The notes under the pieces are model-generated. The model was not told the origin of the DNA, did no database searches, and was given only the letters and a program-made list of their open reading frames with translations. DNA of 64,000 nt, taken from NCBI GenBank assembly GCA_036186865.1, contig AP025048.1, forward strand, positions 24,395,882 to 24,459,881, given 5' to 3'. Position 1 is the stretch's first letter. Each line of letters begins with the position of its first letter. The stretch is from Eustoma russellianum (Eukaryota > Streptophyta > Magnoliopsida > Gentianales > Gentianaceae). This document shows positions 1 to 11,098 of this stretch, one piece after another. Position numbers and translations under genes: made by a program.

Positions 1-1435
1 TAGTGTATACTTGCCTCTTCAAGCTAAAGCTTTTGTCTTAGCTTGGTTATGGAATGAGATGGGTTGAAACCTTTCTCCTCCTTCACTCTTGAGCACGCGG
101 TTGGAATAAGGAAGAAAAGAAGAATGTTAGTCATTAATCCCACCATGAAAATATGGCTATTTTGAGTTTAGATTTTCTTACCAACTTGAATCTTGAATGG
201 GGGTTGAGATAAATCCGCCCCACCAAGAAGCTATTCCCCCTTGGTACCTTCGAAATTATTCACCTAGTGACTTCTTGGGGGTCACGGTTTCCTCAAGAAG
301 AATAGGGTATTAATGTGAGTTTCAATATTTTGTCATGAAGAATATGCTTAAGAAACTTGAAGTGAGGCTTACCTAGATGATTCTTGAGCTTGAAGATGGT
401 TCTTGGACCTCTTCACTAGCCGTATACTACAAGGAAAAATAGGGAAGTCTCTTTGCTCCATTGTGTCTTCTTGGGAGTTGAATGTTCTAGAGTTGCTTTG
501 AAGATGAAATTTGAGTTGGAACTCCTAGCTCCAATGATGAGGGCCGAAAGTTGGGTGTAGTTGGGAGATAGAAAAATTGTTTAAGTGTTTGCTTGAAGGC
601 TTCTTGAGAGTTGAGTGTTTTTAAAATTGCTTTGAGAAAATTTTCCTTCCCTAGGCTAGGGAATGCCGTGGGTTATGTGGGAGGGGAAGGGAATTTACTA
701 TAGTTTAGTTAGGCTACTAGAATTAATTAGCCTTGGCTACATTTACGCAACTATAGTTACTTTTAGGTCTACCATGGTTACTTTATTTCAACTATAGTTA
801 CTTTATGTCAACTATAGTTACTTTATGCCAACTATAGTTACTTTATGTCTACTATAGTTACTTTATGGCTAACTTAGGTTACTTTACCCAACTAGTGTTA
901 CTTCCTTAACCTTGTAGTAAATATTAAGTAACCATGGTAATCTTTCTTGGTCAACTTTGGGGGGCGATTTTTCCTTATGCTTGGGGGACCCTTTATCATG
1001 CTTAATTTTTCGTATATGAAGAGTTATGTGGATAATGGTCCCCTAATTAATTGATAATTTCTCTGTTTCTTGTTTAGAATAAGACTAGGAAATTCTTAAT
1101 TCCTCATGGCTAAGGGCCGAAATTTGTGTAGTAGTTGGGAAAAAATTGTCCACTACTTACAATTCCTTAATTCCCTTTTGGGCTTATTTTAGGGAGGCCT
1201 TTAAAATTAAACTCTCCTATAATTTGGGAAAATCCCTTTAAGACCCTTTCCAAACCTTGTGGCCGAAATTTTCTTAAGCCCCTTTGGGTGAATTTTAATT
1301 GGTCATGGTCCATATCTCATTCTTGAATAATTATATTGTTTGCTTATCAACATAAAATGCACTTGAATGATACCACTTATTAATTTACTCACACGACTCT
1401 TCAAGTACAATATGACTTTTCGTCGGGGTACAACA
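1..1435 (-). repeat. 3' LTR of the gypsy element (partial)
   Basis: This stretch is nearly identical to 19816-21251, with scattered substitutions and a few small indels. In element orientation the LTR begins at 1435 with TGTTGTACCCC, directly after the polypurine tract, and continues beyond the left edge. It holds no open reading frame of note and includes a 20-bp tandem array at 748-904. The close match to the second copy means the two LTRs have diverged little. Confidence 0.8.
748..904. repeat. 20-bp tandem array inside the gypsy LTR
   Basis: About seven to eight degenerate units of roughly 20 bp, with consensus CAACTATAGTTACTTTATGT, occur in a row. Each unit contains the short palindrome AACTATAGTT. 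The same array is present in the other LTR copy, so it was in the element before insertion. Confidence 0.85.
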
Positions 1436-1449
1436 TTCTCCCCCCTTAA
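1436..1449 (-). other. polypurine tract of the gypsy element
   Basis: On the minus strand this reads TTAAGGGGGGAGAA and abuts the LTR start. It is the expected primer for plus-strand DNA synthesis and fixes the orientation of the element. Confidence 0.8.
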
Positions 1450-1454
1450 TATAA

Positions 1455-1570
1455 GTTTTGTCCTCGAAACTTCAGGCTAGTCAACAAGATGGGGCGTCTA
1501 CTCCTCACGTTGTCTTCCGTTTCCCATGTGGCTTCTTCTTTAGGTAAATAAGATCGCATAAAGCGTCCAT
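1455..1570 (-). pseudogene. gypsy pol C-terminal tail with chromodomain-like end
   Basis: The minus strand encodes an EEATWE motif (codons at about 1521-1538), followed within about 20 residues by KFRGQN. EEATWE marks the end of the chromodomain at the C terminus of integrase in plant chromoviruses, and an FRG motif commonly follows just before the polypurine tract. The reading frame upstream soon closes, so this is a remnant. It is the only pol motif I could recognise in the internal region. Confidence 0.6.
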
Positions 1571-4411
1571 TTAGTTCCCTCAGAACTTCTTTGTTCCTTT
1601 CATCTTAGAGGTCTCATCAGAACTTATTCTAATTCTCGAAAGTTGTTATCGTAACCTATCCCATATCAAGCACTTGCAACCTCGATACTATGTACTTGAT
1701 AATGAAATCCATTCTGTGTAATCATGATCATAGCAGGCTTATAATTTCCTTTTTCATAAAATGTGAACAACTAGGCAGAGATCATTAACTCTGGGATATA
1801 GACCATTAGCTCTTTTCTGTAAACATCCTTTCAGTGATCATGTAACGGTCATCCTATGTACGGAATAGCATCCAAAGGCACCTGGAATAATTCCCATAAG
1901 GTACACATACCAAGCTCTTCATAAGATATGTGCCACATTCATCCGTCTTGTTGATCGCCTTACTACGTAATAACTTTTACCTTTTTGCGATCATTTCATA
2001 AAATCGAGCTAGAAGTTGTGGTTTCTCCCTTAAAAGTTCACGCACTTGTTCCTTTTGGTTCAGCAAGCGCCTTTTAGTGAGTTACCTTCATAGCCTTAGG
2101 GAATTCTTTATCATCATCCTACGGTGGCCCGTTCTCATAAAACATGGTTTTCATCATCGTGACTTACTTTTCATAGTTCGCCTAACATGATGCTTAATAT
2201 CGTGATGTCATAACGTTTTCAAGTTTGGCTATATCACTCTTGCTAATAACACACGATATGCCGATCCATTCGTCATATGGTGTGACAAAATGTGTACAAG
2301 TGCTAATAGGGATGCCTCATGGCGAGGACCCCGTGTCCCAAACACGGTGTTATACTCAGTCATGCTATCATTAATAATCATAACTTAAAGAAAACTATCA
2401 TAATCACTCATACTTGGTTAATAGGAAGTAGGACATAGGACATAGGCACTTCACATTTATTAGGTGTACCTTGGTTGTTTCTTTGTCATCCGGATAAACT
2501 AGCCTTATATGGATACGGTTTCCACCTTCTACTTCGTTTGCTTGTTAAATCGTTTCTTTCATTCTTTCGTTCCCTTACTATCGCATTCCGCTCCGTAGCG
2601 GTCCTCCAATAATTCACCAAAGGTCCTTGAATACGACTTAATTACTTAGCCTAATTTGATCTGGGGGTCTAGACCGCGTACAAATCTGATTACCTTAAAC
2701 CTTTCATCTCTCATAATCAAAGGAACATACTGTCCCAAAGTAATGAATGAGTACGGAAATGCCTGGCCCTTGTCTTAGTGAGTTAAATTCCGACAACGAT
2801 ATTCCTTCAGGGTTAGTATGATGTAATTGACCTATCATGATTATGTACTATTAGAGTTTCCTTCTTTTCATGACAGAGGTCCTTAAGTCCAGACTGAACC
2901 ATACGCTTTCCTTCGATAAACATCCTTCTGTATCCATGCGTTAGCCATAAAAACGTTTCCATCGGTGTTAGAAATTTCTTCCCTAAAATACATATATGAT
3001 GACTCGTACCTTAGTCTGAGAATGTACTCTTATAGAATGGTGAGACCCCAATCTTTCGCCAAGTCCTACCTAACTTATCCGTTTCGTCGACACGCTAGTC
3101 TCGTAATAATCGAACCTAGGGTCGAAGTTCTTCATTGGAATTTATGACGTTTCGAGGTGTTCTTGTTTCTTACCAAATCTATGTTTTCTTTTCCAAATCA
3201 TAAGGGTATTCTCATTTGCTTTGTCCTCATAGATTATTTAGATTATTATGCTATGCAAGATTTCGTCATATCATATTGTTACTGCTAGAGCGGTTTAGAT
3301 AATCCCAACTTATAATAGTCAAGGAAGGAATTCAACCATCTTACTGAATTGTCCTTAAGATGCCGGACTCATAAAGTCTATAACGTGTCAGGACGTTTGT
3401 CAATCCTAATAGTTTTGGGGATATCTATGATTCGCCTTGTACACATTCCATGTTCTTCCTCGAGCTTGGTTCTCTCGTGGGAAGTATTCAGTTTGTAATT
3501 CAGTTTTGTTAACACTTGTGTTTCCCGAAGTGGTCAAACAAATCATTGATCCTAGGCAACTGGTATTTATCTTCCATTGAAACCTTATTGAGCTCCGACT
3601 ATTATGGTACTAATCCAACCGTTAAGAGCAATTTGGTAACTTATTCTAGTTTTCACGCTTTAGTTGGGTTACTCTAGTTGTCTTCTTTGCCCTCATGTTA
3701 CTGGCTTTGTAGAAATCTTTCCTAAGGTTCTATATCGCATTGCTCTAATAACCATTTATACCTGGCTAAAAGACAAAATAGAACATAGGTACTTCAGATT
3801 TAAATTAAGCAGTTAGGCGTACCTGTTACGGGTTTTGATGTTTCAGGGATTTCTGCATCAAGCACTCTTTTGGTCTAGGTTATTATTTTTGGTTGACTCC
3901 TTACTTGTTCAAAAACGGTCGGATATTCTGTACTTTTTATCCTATTCGGCATCTGTATCGTCATGAAGTTATCTTCAACTTCACTTAACCATCTTTCGAC
4001 TACTATGAACTAAATTCCCTGCCAAACCTTGGAATATGTGTTCTTACTAACTATTGCTAGTAAAGTGTACTGCCTACTGGGGCGATAGTGATGATGTCAT
4101 TTTAATGAATTGTGGTGCCATCCGCACTACAAAGTGTCGGAGTCTCACTTAAGGCATAAATATTCAGAATAAGCGACAAAATTTAATTTGTAATCCAGAT
4201 ACGATCTTAAGGTCTTGCAAGCAGGCATGATTACATTCCATAGATGGCCATCGACTAAGGATTTATCATCCGGTCAAAACCCTAATTTCCAGTCTAAGTC
4301 ATCCTAGTCTAAGGTCAACTCTCATCAAGGATCATGACTTAGATCTAAGATCAAACTTAGTTGACTACGATCACAACTTAGTTCTATATTCTGCCCGGAT
4401 CTGGAGCCTCG
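1571..4411 (-). pseudogene. eroded internal region of the gypsy element
   Basis: About 2.8 kb lies between the chromodomain tail and the primer-binding site. An intact chromovirus needs about 4.5 kb here for gag, protease, RT, RNase H and integrase. I found no long reading frame and no CCHC, DSG, YxDD or DDE motif on either strand. Two stretches near 2424-2490 and 3770-3835 resemble each other (ACATAGG...ACTTCA...AGGTGTACCT or AGGCGTACCT), so part of the region may be duplicated. It is either a heavily decayed pol or unrelated filler of a non-autonomous derivative. Confidence 0.45.
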
Positions 4412-4423
4412 GCTCTGATACCA
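4412..4423 (-). other. primer-binding site (initiator tRNA-Met type) of the gypsy element
   Basis: The minus strand reads TGGTATCAGAGC, the complement of the 3' end of plant initiator tRNA-Met, two bases inside the LTR end at 4426. Confidence 0.85.
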
Positions 4424-5999
4424 CCTGTAGCACCCCACACCCGGACCTCGTCCGAATATGGTGCACCCGCCGTACTTCACTAAGGAGAGTACAAAGCGTC
4501 ATGCATAACATGCGAAAATCCATAACATAAGCCATGGACTCCCATGCTAACATTTAACATGGTAGTAAAATTTAGGCAGAATTAAAACTTTTCAAAATAA
4601 ACATGCATTACGAAAATACTAAGTTCCGAAAAGCAGCTTTCCCACAAAATGACATAACAAAATTCAGAAAGTTCAAACATTGTTCATAGTACAAACGTCT
4701 TGGTTGCACAAAAGTCCTTAAGCTTTGCTCCCTTCAAATTTCCTTGCCTATGGATAAGGTACCCTTGGTTCATCCTCGATCCACTCAATCTTAGCGTTAT
4801 CTGGCTCTGGAGAAAAATAAAAGTGTGAGTGATAAAAATCACCCAGCAAGAATACAATAAACCACCATGAAATACATAAAGAATTATAACATGAATGTAA
4901 TAACCCAAAGACTTCAAATAATAGCTCATACCTGGTTTTCATTTCCAGATCAATCTAATAGCCTTAAAGAGCTCATTCAATTAATTTTCTGAAACAGATC
5001 ATGTGCTGAAACTGGACTGACCCATTTTACTAAAAATTCAATTGTGGCAAAACCATAATTTCTTTTTCCAAAATTCCAACTCACACAAGTCATAAACATG
5101 TAAGGCTAGCATCCTACCAAAAATTAGCCCATTTGCATGTTCCTAAGATTCATTTTTGAGTCCATTAACTCGTTACTTAATTTCTGCTCTGTTCCAGTAG
5201 TTTCAATTGAGCAGTGTTACTTATTAAATCAAATTGGTCTTAACGTTTTGGTGGGAAAATATGGGCATGAAGTGGATGGATGAAAACTGGAAATCCTGTA
5301 GCGCCCCGCACCTAGACCTCGTCCGAATACGGTGCACCCGCCGTACTTTACTAAGGAGAGTGCAAAGCGTCATGCATAACATGCGAAAATCCATAACATA
5401 AGCCATGGACTCCCATGCTAACATTTAACATGGTAGTAAAATTTAGGCAGAATTAAAACTTTTCAAAATAAACATGCATTACGAAAATACTAAGTTCCCA
5501 AAAGCAGCTTTCCCACAAAATGACATAACCAAAATTCAGAAAGTTCAAACATTGTTCATAGTACAAACGTCTTGGCTGCACAAAAGTCCTTAAGCTTTGC
5601 TCCCTTCAGATTTCCTTGGCTATGGATAAGGTACCCTCGGTTCATCCTCGATCCACTCAATCTTAGCGTTATCTGGCTCTGGGGAAAAATAAAAGTGTGA
5701 GTGATGAAAATCACCCAGCAAGAATACAATAAACCACCATGAAATACATAAAGAATTATAACATGAATTTAATAACCCAAAGACTTCAAATAATAGCTCA
5801 TACCTGGTCTTCATTCCTGAATTTGTTTGATGATTTAGCCTAAACATAAATCTCGATAGGCTATACCGATAATATCTTAATAATCATTAATCATAACATA
5901 CAACATGTTAGCGTGCTCATGGATTATGCAAAATGCAATGCATATTGTCGTCGTGTCAAAACATCCTTTTTGGTCCCATAAATAGGTCCACTAGTACAT

Positions 6000-6175
6000 A
6001 GTCCGATTATTATGATTATCTGTGCATGTACATATAGAGCCGGGGGTCTCACTGGAAGCAAACTCTCTATCCCTTGGGATGGAGGTATTGTTTGCCTACC
6101 TCTCACCCTCTCCAGACCCTAACGATAGCTTGTGCTATCGTTGGGATATACTGGGTATGATTGATTGATTGATTG
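6000..6175 (+). mobile_element. 3'-tail fragment of an RTE-type LINE or derived SINE
   Basis: About 150 bp ending in (TTGA)n matches, in reverse orientation, the 3' end of the RTE-type LINE at 58482-58632. The shared features are a GAGCCGG(A/G)GGTCTCACTGG block, CTCCAGACCCTAACGATA, and TACTGGGTATGATTG followed by a short repeat. At 6119-6144 it can form a hairpin with AACGATAGC arms and a 4-base loop. No pol III A or B box is evident upstream, so a 5'-truncated LINE is likelier than a SINE. It lies within LTR unit B. Confidence 0.6.
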
Positions 6176-6202
6176 AAATAACATGTCATAAAAACAGAGT
6201 GT

Positions 6203-6407
6203 CAGATCAATTAACCCCAGATCTGTGCGGGTCCAGAACATATATCAGATCAATTAACTCCGGATCTGAGCGGGTCCAGAACATGTATCAGATCAATTAA
6301 CCCCGGATCTGCACGGGTCCAGAACATCTAACAGATCAATTAACCCCGGATCTGCACGGGTCCAGAACATATATTATCAACAGACCTATTAACCCCGGGT
6401 CTGGAGT
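6203..6407. repeat. 43-bp tandem array inside the gypsy LTR
   Basis: Four full units and a partial fifth of 43 bp, each opening CAGATCAATTAACYCC and containing CGGGTCCAGAACAT. The array lies in the part of the LTR that is missing from unit A. Confidence 0.85.
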
Positions 6408-7408
6408 CGGGTTAGGCGCATGCTTAGTCGGCGAAGGAAATCATGAAACTTTCTTTAAAACATGGGACCATAAAAACTTTTCATGCGTAGCGGAAAACAT
6501 TTTTACTTGAAAGACTTGCTTGCATAAAATTCATAAAATCAGCTTCATGTGGCATATGGACATGCATGATACATGGAATGATATGCAATGCAAGTCATGT
6601 CGTGAATAATCGTAAGCATTTCTTATAACTTGTCACATGCATGATTTTGGAAACTAAGAATTTCCAGATTTTCTACTTTATGTTTATAGGCGGCTAACTA
6701 GGCTTACGAGACCTTAAAATCTTCATTATTTGGATCATAACCTGAAAAACACACTAAGGCTTAACTCTTATAAGCCCAAACTGTATATAGAGGTCCATAT
6801 CCTCCAAATTGAGCCTTCTTAAATTAATCTTTTGTTCAGCCCAATTTTCAGTTTTAGTACATCCACTTTATATTCGTAATTACCCATCAAAACATTAAGA
6901 CCAACCGGATTAATTTACATAGTCTTATTTCTTTATGTCTTAAGTGATTACGATAAAATTTCCGGATCAATCTAACGACCTCAAAGGGTTCATTTAATAA
7001 TTTTTCTGAAATGGGTCATATGCTGAAACTGGACTGACCCATTTTACTAAAAATTCAATTGTGGCAAAACCATAATTTATTTTTTCAAAATTCCTACTCA
7101 CACATGTCATAAACATGTAAGGCCAGCATCCTACCGAAAATTAGCCCATTTGCATGTTCCTAAGATTCATATTTTTGAGTCCATTAACTCGTTACTTAAT
7201 TTCTGCTTTGTTCCAGTAGTTTCAATTGAGCAGTGTTACTAATTAAATCATTAAAAATAATCCACAACTTGTTTTGCCAAAATTCTAGCTTGAGTACTCA
7301 CTGCACGCCTAGGATTGTTATCATGCCAAAAATCAACTTTATTAAACGTCTACAAGGCCCCTTTTTAAGCCAATCAAAAAGGAGGTACAGTTCTGCTCAG
7401 TTCCAGAC

Positions 7409-8173
7409 TTTGGTTTTGAAGAATTGAAACCTACAACTACCCCCATGAGTATTAGTACCAAACTTGATAAGGATGAAAATGGTAAACCTTTTGATGACAC
7501 ACTCTATAGGTCTATGATTGGCTCATTGTTATACTTAACTGCATCAAGACCTGATATTATGTTTAGTGTGTGTATGTGTGCTAGGTTTCAATCTTGTCCT
7601 AAGGTATCACATTATAATGCAGTGAAAAAGATCTTTAGATATCTTAAGCATACACCTCACTTAGGACTGTGGTATGATAGAAACGCTAAGTTGGAATTAC
7701 ACGCATATAGTGATGCTGATTATGGTGGTTGCAAATTAGATAGAAAATCCACTAGCAGTACATGTCAATTCATAGGAACCAACTTGATTTCTTGGTTTTC
7801 TAAAAAGCAAGCTAGTGTAGCTCTTTCTACCACTGAAGCCGAGTATATTGCTTTGAGTTTATGTACTACCCAAATACTTTGGCTTAAACAGCAACTTAGT
7901 GATTTTGGCATTAAAATGAAAAAGATTCCAATTTTCTGCGATAGCACAAGTGCAATCAATCTTTCCCGGAATTCGGTGCTTCATTCTAAGGCCAAACACA
8001 TTGAGGTGCGATACCACTTTCTTCGTGATCATGTTCAAAATGAGGACATAGTGATAAACCATATAAGAACTGATTACCAAATCGCTGATATCTTTACCAA
8101 ACCCCTTAATCAAGCCACGTTTGAAAACTTGCGTGCCAAGTTAGGAATGATGACTTACGATACCATTGTATAG
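7409..8173 (+). pseudogene. truncated copia pol: end of RT plus RNase H (left tandem copy)
   Basis: The 249 residues from 7424 are identical to the C terminus of the pol reading frame ending at 16478. RNase H motifs are intact: YSDADYGG, STTEAEY and CDSTSAINLS, then HIEVRYHFL and the terminal DIFTKPL. The upstream part (gag, protease, integrase and most of RT including YVDD) is missing. The joint with gypsy LTR sequence is at 7408/7409. It has no start of its own and is not expected to make a functional protein. Confidence 0.9.
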
Positions 8174-8437
8174 TTCTATCTTTTGCATGATTTGCAAAAT
8201 AAAGGGGGAGATAGAATAAGCACATGATTTTAGATTTTAGTTGGTAAGTCATCATTTGGTATGAAATGATAAGTTTCAATTGGTTATGAGTTGAGTATAG
8301 GTTAAGGGGGAGAGTATGAGTTGAGGGGGAGCAACATACTATTTAAAAGTTGAAAACATTTGGTGAAACTTTTGGTTAAGAGTTGTGACATTAAAATCAT
8401 GTAAGGTTATTTTGAAAATCATCCAAAAGGGGGAGAA
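8174..8437 (+). other. 3' noncoding region and polypurine tracts (left tandem copy)
   Basis: The stretch after the pol stop has several purine runs (AAAGGGGGAGA, TTAAGGGGGAGAG, GAGGGGGAGC) and ends in AAAAGGGGGAGAA, directly before the LTR start at 8438. The last run is the likely plus-strand primer. There is no envelope-like reading frame, unlike some SIRE relatives. Confidence 0.75.
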
Positions 8438-10975
8438 TGTTGAGAAATATGTTTGGATAATTTTCAAAGTCATGATTTTAAGTGTTTAATACTTAAAAAT
8501 GTCATACATGGTGTTATATGTGATTAAAAGTTAAAAAAGTTGACATCGGTCTCTCAGGTTGTTGTACATCGATCGATGTCTAGAGTTTTTAGAAATAATT
8601 TTCTAAAATGTGATAAAATGGTTGTTTTCATTTGTACATGATTTATACATGTTCATTATGTGCTTATTTTGTGTTTTTGGTGACTATTATTGTCTTGTGA
8701 CTAACATGCCTTGGAAGTTTCTACAACTTACCAAAAAGGGCAAAATTGGTATTTTGAGTTTTGTAGGAACATGATATGGTGGAAATATTTCAAGAGCACA
8801 TTCTTATACTATTTATCATGACTAAGTTGGTATCATGATTATTTCTGACCATCGGGGTCATTTCTGGAGTTTTCTCACACCAGGGGTATTTTGGTCATTT
8901 TACCCCCAAGGGTATTTTTGTATTTTCACTCAAGGAATCTCTTGAGCATATTATTATCTTCATTCTGGAGCTATGTTATTGTTAGTTTGAAGATTATATG
9001 GTGATCTTATATCTTATTCTCTCAACCGATGATATTATTGACTATAGCTGGATATGTGACGATTTGAGATGTCACATTCTATTTTTTCTTGAAGACACTC
9101 TTATATATGTTATAAGAGAACATTTATCATCATTTTTCAGAGATGTTAAAGGTGTCAAAGATGTGGAAATGATCTCAACATATAAGAAGAAATATTGGGG
9201 AATTTCGGTGTTACACGTTGATATAATCTTGTCAAGTGTTATCTATTTATTTCTTCTTCAAAAATCTGAGTTGATACACTTATATATATGTGGAAAAACG
9301 TGATTGATAAGGTGGATATGATGTGGAGTTCATTTTATGAGTTGGAGACAAGTGGACCAACCAAAAAGGAGCTAGTTGGCAAAATTGCCAACTTGGAATT
9401 TGCTAAAAATAGCCAACGGATATATTAGTTTTCTTGGGTATTTTCAGAAGATTTTTGAAGTCAAATGAAGACTTCACATGTCCTATTATGTTGCTTGAAG
9501 TTGAGGATAATTTGGTGGTATTATCCTTTCTTATTTTATTAAGAAAAAATCAAAGTTTTTTTGGAAAATGTTAAGTGTAACCAACGGCTACACTTCACCT
9601 TTGGAGCTGAATTTGAAGTTTGAAAATGTTCAAGCTCACATGCCTATTCTTGTGCCAAGAAGTTGAGGAATTATCTTCTCTTATTATCTATTCTTGCTAA
9701 TGATAATTCAAGACAATTCCAAGTCATTTTTTAATTGAAAATTTCAGCCACATAAAGTTGCCAAGGTGGACCAATCATTGTGTTTTATTTTGCCAAGTGT
9801 ACAAAGCCAACCAATGATGAGAAGACATTTGGAGTTGATGATGAAGATGATGACACATTGGCATTCTTATCTTCAAGGCTCAAATCACACTATAAATAGA
9901 GGCATTGGTGAAGAAGATGAAACACACTTGAAGCTCACAAGCATTCTATAGCTTTCATATTCATCTTCTTGTTCTTGTTGTTGTATTTTGTTGTAGCAAA
10001 GGTGTTCTTGATATTTTTGTTGTGCTACAAGCCTCTTGAGCTTCATTTGTAAGATTGATTAGCCATCTTTATAAGGCTACATCAATAGGTGTTAGAGGAG
10101 TTGCAACTAAGTGTTGCTTAAAAGGTGATTGTCCAAGTCTTGAGTAGGGTTGGTGTATAACCCAAGGATCAAGCTTGGCTCTTGTTTTAAGGTGCTCATT
10201 TCATAGTGAAATCCAAGGAAAGGTGTTCCTTGGGACTGGAGTAGGTCACATTGACCGAACCAAGATAAATCCTCGGTGTTCTTCTCTTGTTTCTTTATTT
10301 CTGTTTTCTGCCCGTTTTTGACTGCAGTTTTCACTCAACTTCACGCAATTTGAAAAAATAGCTAAACATTTTCAAAATTCGTGATTTTTGGTGGAGTTAT
10401 ACTTCAGACTGTTAGCTTTCATTTGCAACAAGAATCACTTGATTTGAGCAAGGGAAAGTTAGTCTTCCAGTCTTTGCAAGATAACTGCTCCAATCTGGCT
10501 GCAATCTGACCAGTTTTGAGAAAACTTAAATTCTGTATTTTCAAGAATTGTTTAAGGTCAGGTCCTTTTGGAAACTTCATCTACACATCTTAAGGTGTGT
10601 TTTGATATAAAGATCAACCTGTTTGGTTGAGTATTCAAAGAGAAACACTATTTTCAAAATCAGCAACATTCTGTCCAATTCTGTCCAGATTGACCATCTG
10701 AATCTTTTTATTTGTTTGAAGGGTCAAACGATCTTCTTTTTGTCTGATTTTTGGACAGAGTCTTTTTAACTCATTGAAGTTCAATTCTGAAAAGTTTCAT
10801 AATTTTTGGAGTTGTGTACAATTATTTGTGAATTTTTGAAAAACGGGTTCTGAATCTGAGGTGGTCTCAGATTCTGTTTTCAAAGGGGATTTTAACAAAG
10901 GGTTGTAGTGTAATTTCCGCTAACCACTATTCACCCCCCCTCTAGTGGTGTTTATTGCAGGTGCACGGTCCAACA
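8438..10975 (+). repeat. SIRE-1 LTR, left (2538 bp)
   Basis: The LTR begins TGTTGAGAAATATG after the polypurine tract and ends GGTCCAACA before the primer-binding site, giving TGTTG...CAACA inverted termini. It matches 16743-19282 except for roughly seven substitutions and a few one-base indels that I could spot. It contains a CATCGATCGATG palindrome near 8568, a TATAAATAGA box at 9891-9900 and a C-rich CACCCCCCCTCTAGTGG stretch just before its end. The small reading frames inside it have no recognisable product. Confidence 0.92.
9891..9900 (+). promoter_or_regulatory. TATA box of the SIRE-1 LTR promoter
   Basis: TATAAATAGA lies about 1.08 kb before the LTR end; transcription of the full element at 10976-16742 would start some 25-35 bp downstream. 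The same box recurs at 18197-18206 in the other LTR and, on the minus strand, at about 38736-38745 in SIRE-2. Position and sequence fit a core promoter; no transcript data are available. Confidence 0.65.
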
Positions 10976-10977
10976 TT

Positions 10978-10989
10978 TGGTATCAGAGC
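10978..10989 (+). other. primer-binding site of SIRE-1 (initiator tRNA-Met type)
   Basis: TGGTATCAGAGC lies two bases after the LTR end CAACA and complements the 3' end of initiator tRNA-Met. Confidence 0.92.
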
Positions 10990-11098
10990 CAGACCAACAC
11001 CACTCAAAAGAAGCAAGATTCAACACCGTACGTACAATACAAGGCCAAGAAACAACAATTCTTTATATACTTCTTGTCTCAAATCCAAGGTACATACT

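Larger units (their letters stand above)
4426..7408 (-). repeat. 3'-terminal part of the gypsy 5' LTR, with an internal duplication
   Basis: The LTR ends at 4426 next to the primer-binding site. Two copies of its terminal section lie in tandem: unit A at 4426-5230 and unit B at 5297-7250. Both begin with TGTAGC(A/G)CCCC in plus orientation. They match from the start through about 4940/5812 and again from about 4945/6962 to the end. Unit A therefore lacks about 1.14 kb that unit B keeps; that segment holds the RTE-tail sequence and the 43-bp repeats. The segment ends abruptly at 7409, where copia sequence begins. Confidence 0.6.

Noticed and set aside
6000..6175. SINE with its own pol III promoter
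   Set aside because: No A or B box found upstream; a truncated RTE-LINE tail explains the sequence.
6203..6407. CRISPR-like array
   Set aside because: The units are contiguous 43-bp tandem repeats with no unique spacers, inside a plant LTR.
8998..9303. 101-codon open frame in the SIRE-1 LTR, repeated at 17304-17609
   Set aside because: It is identical only because the LTRs are identical, is broken in the SIRE-2 LTR and shows no domain.
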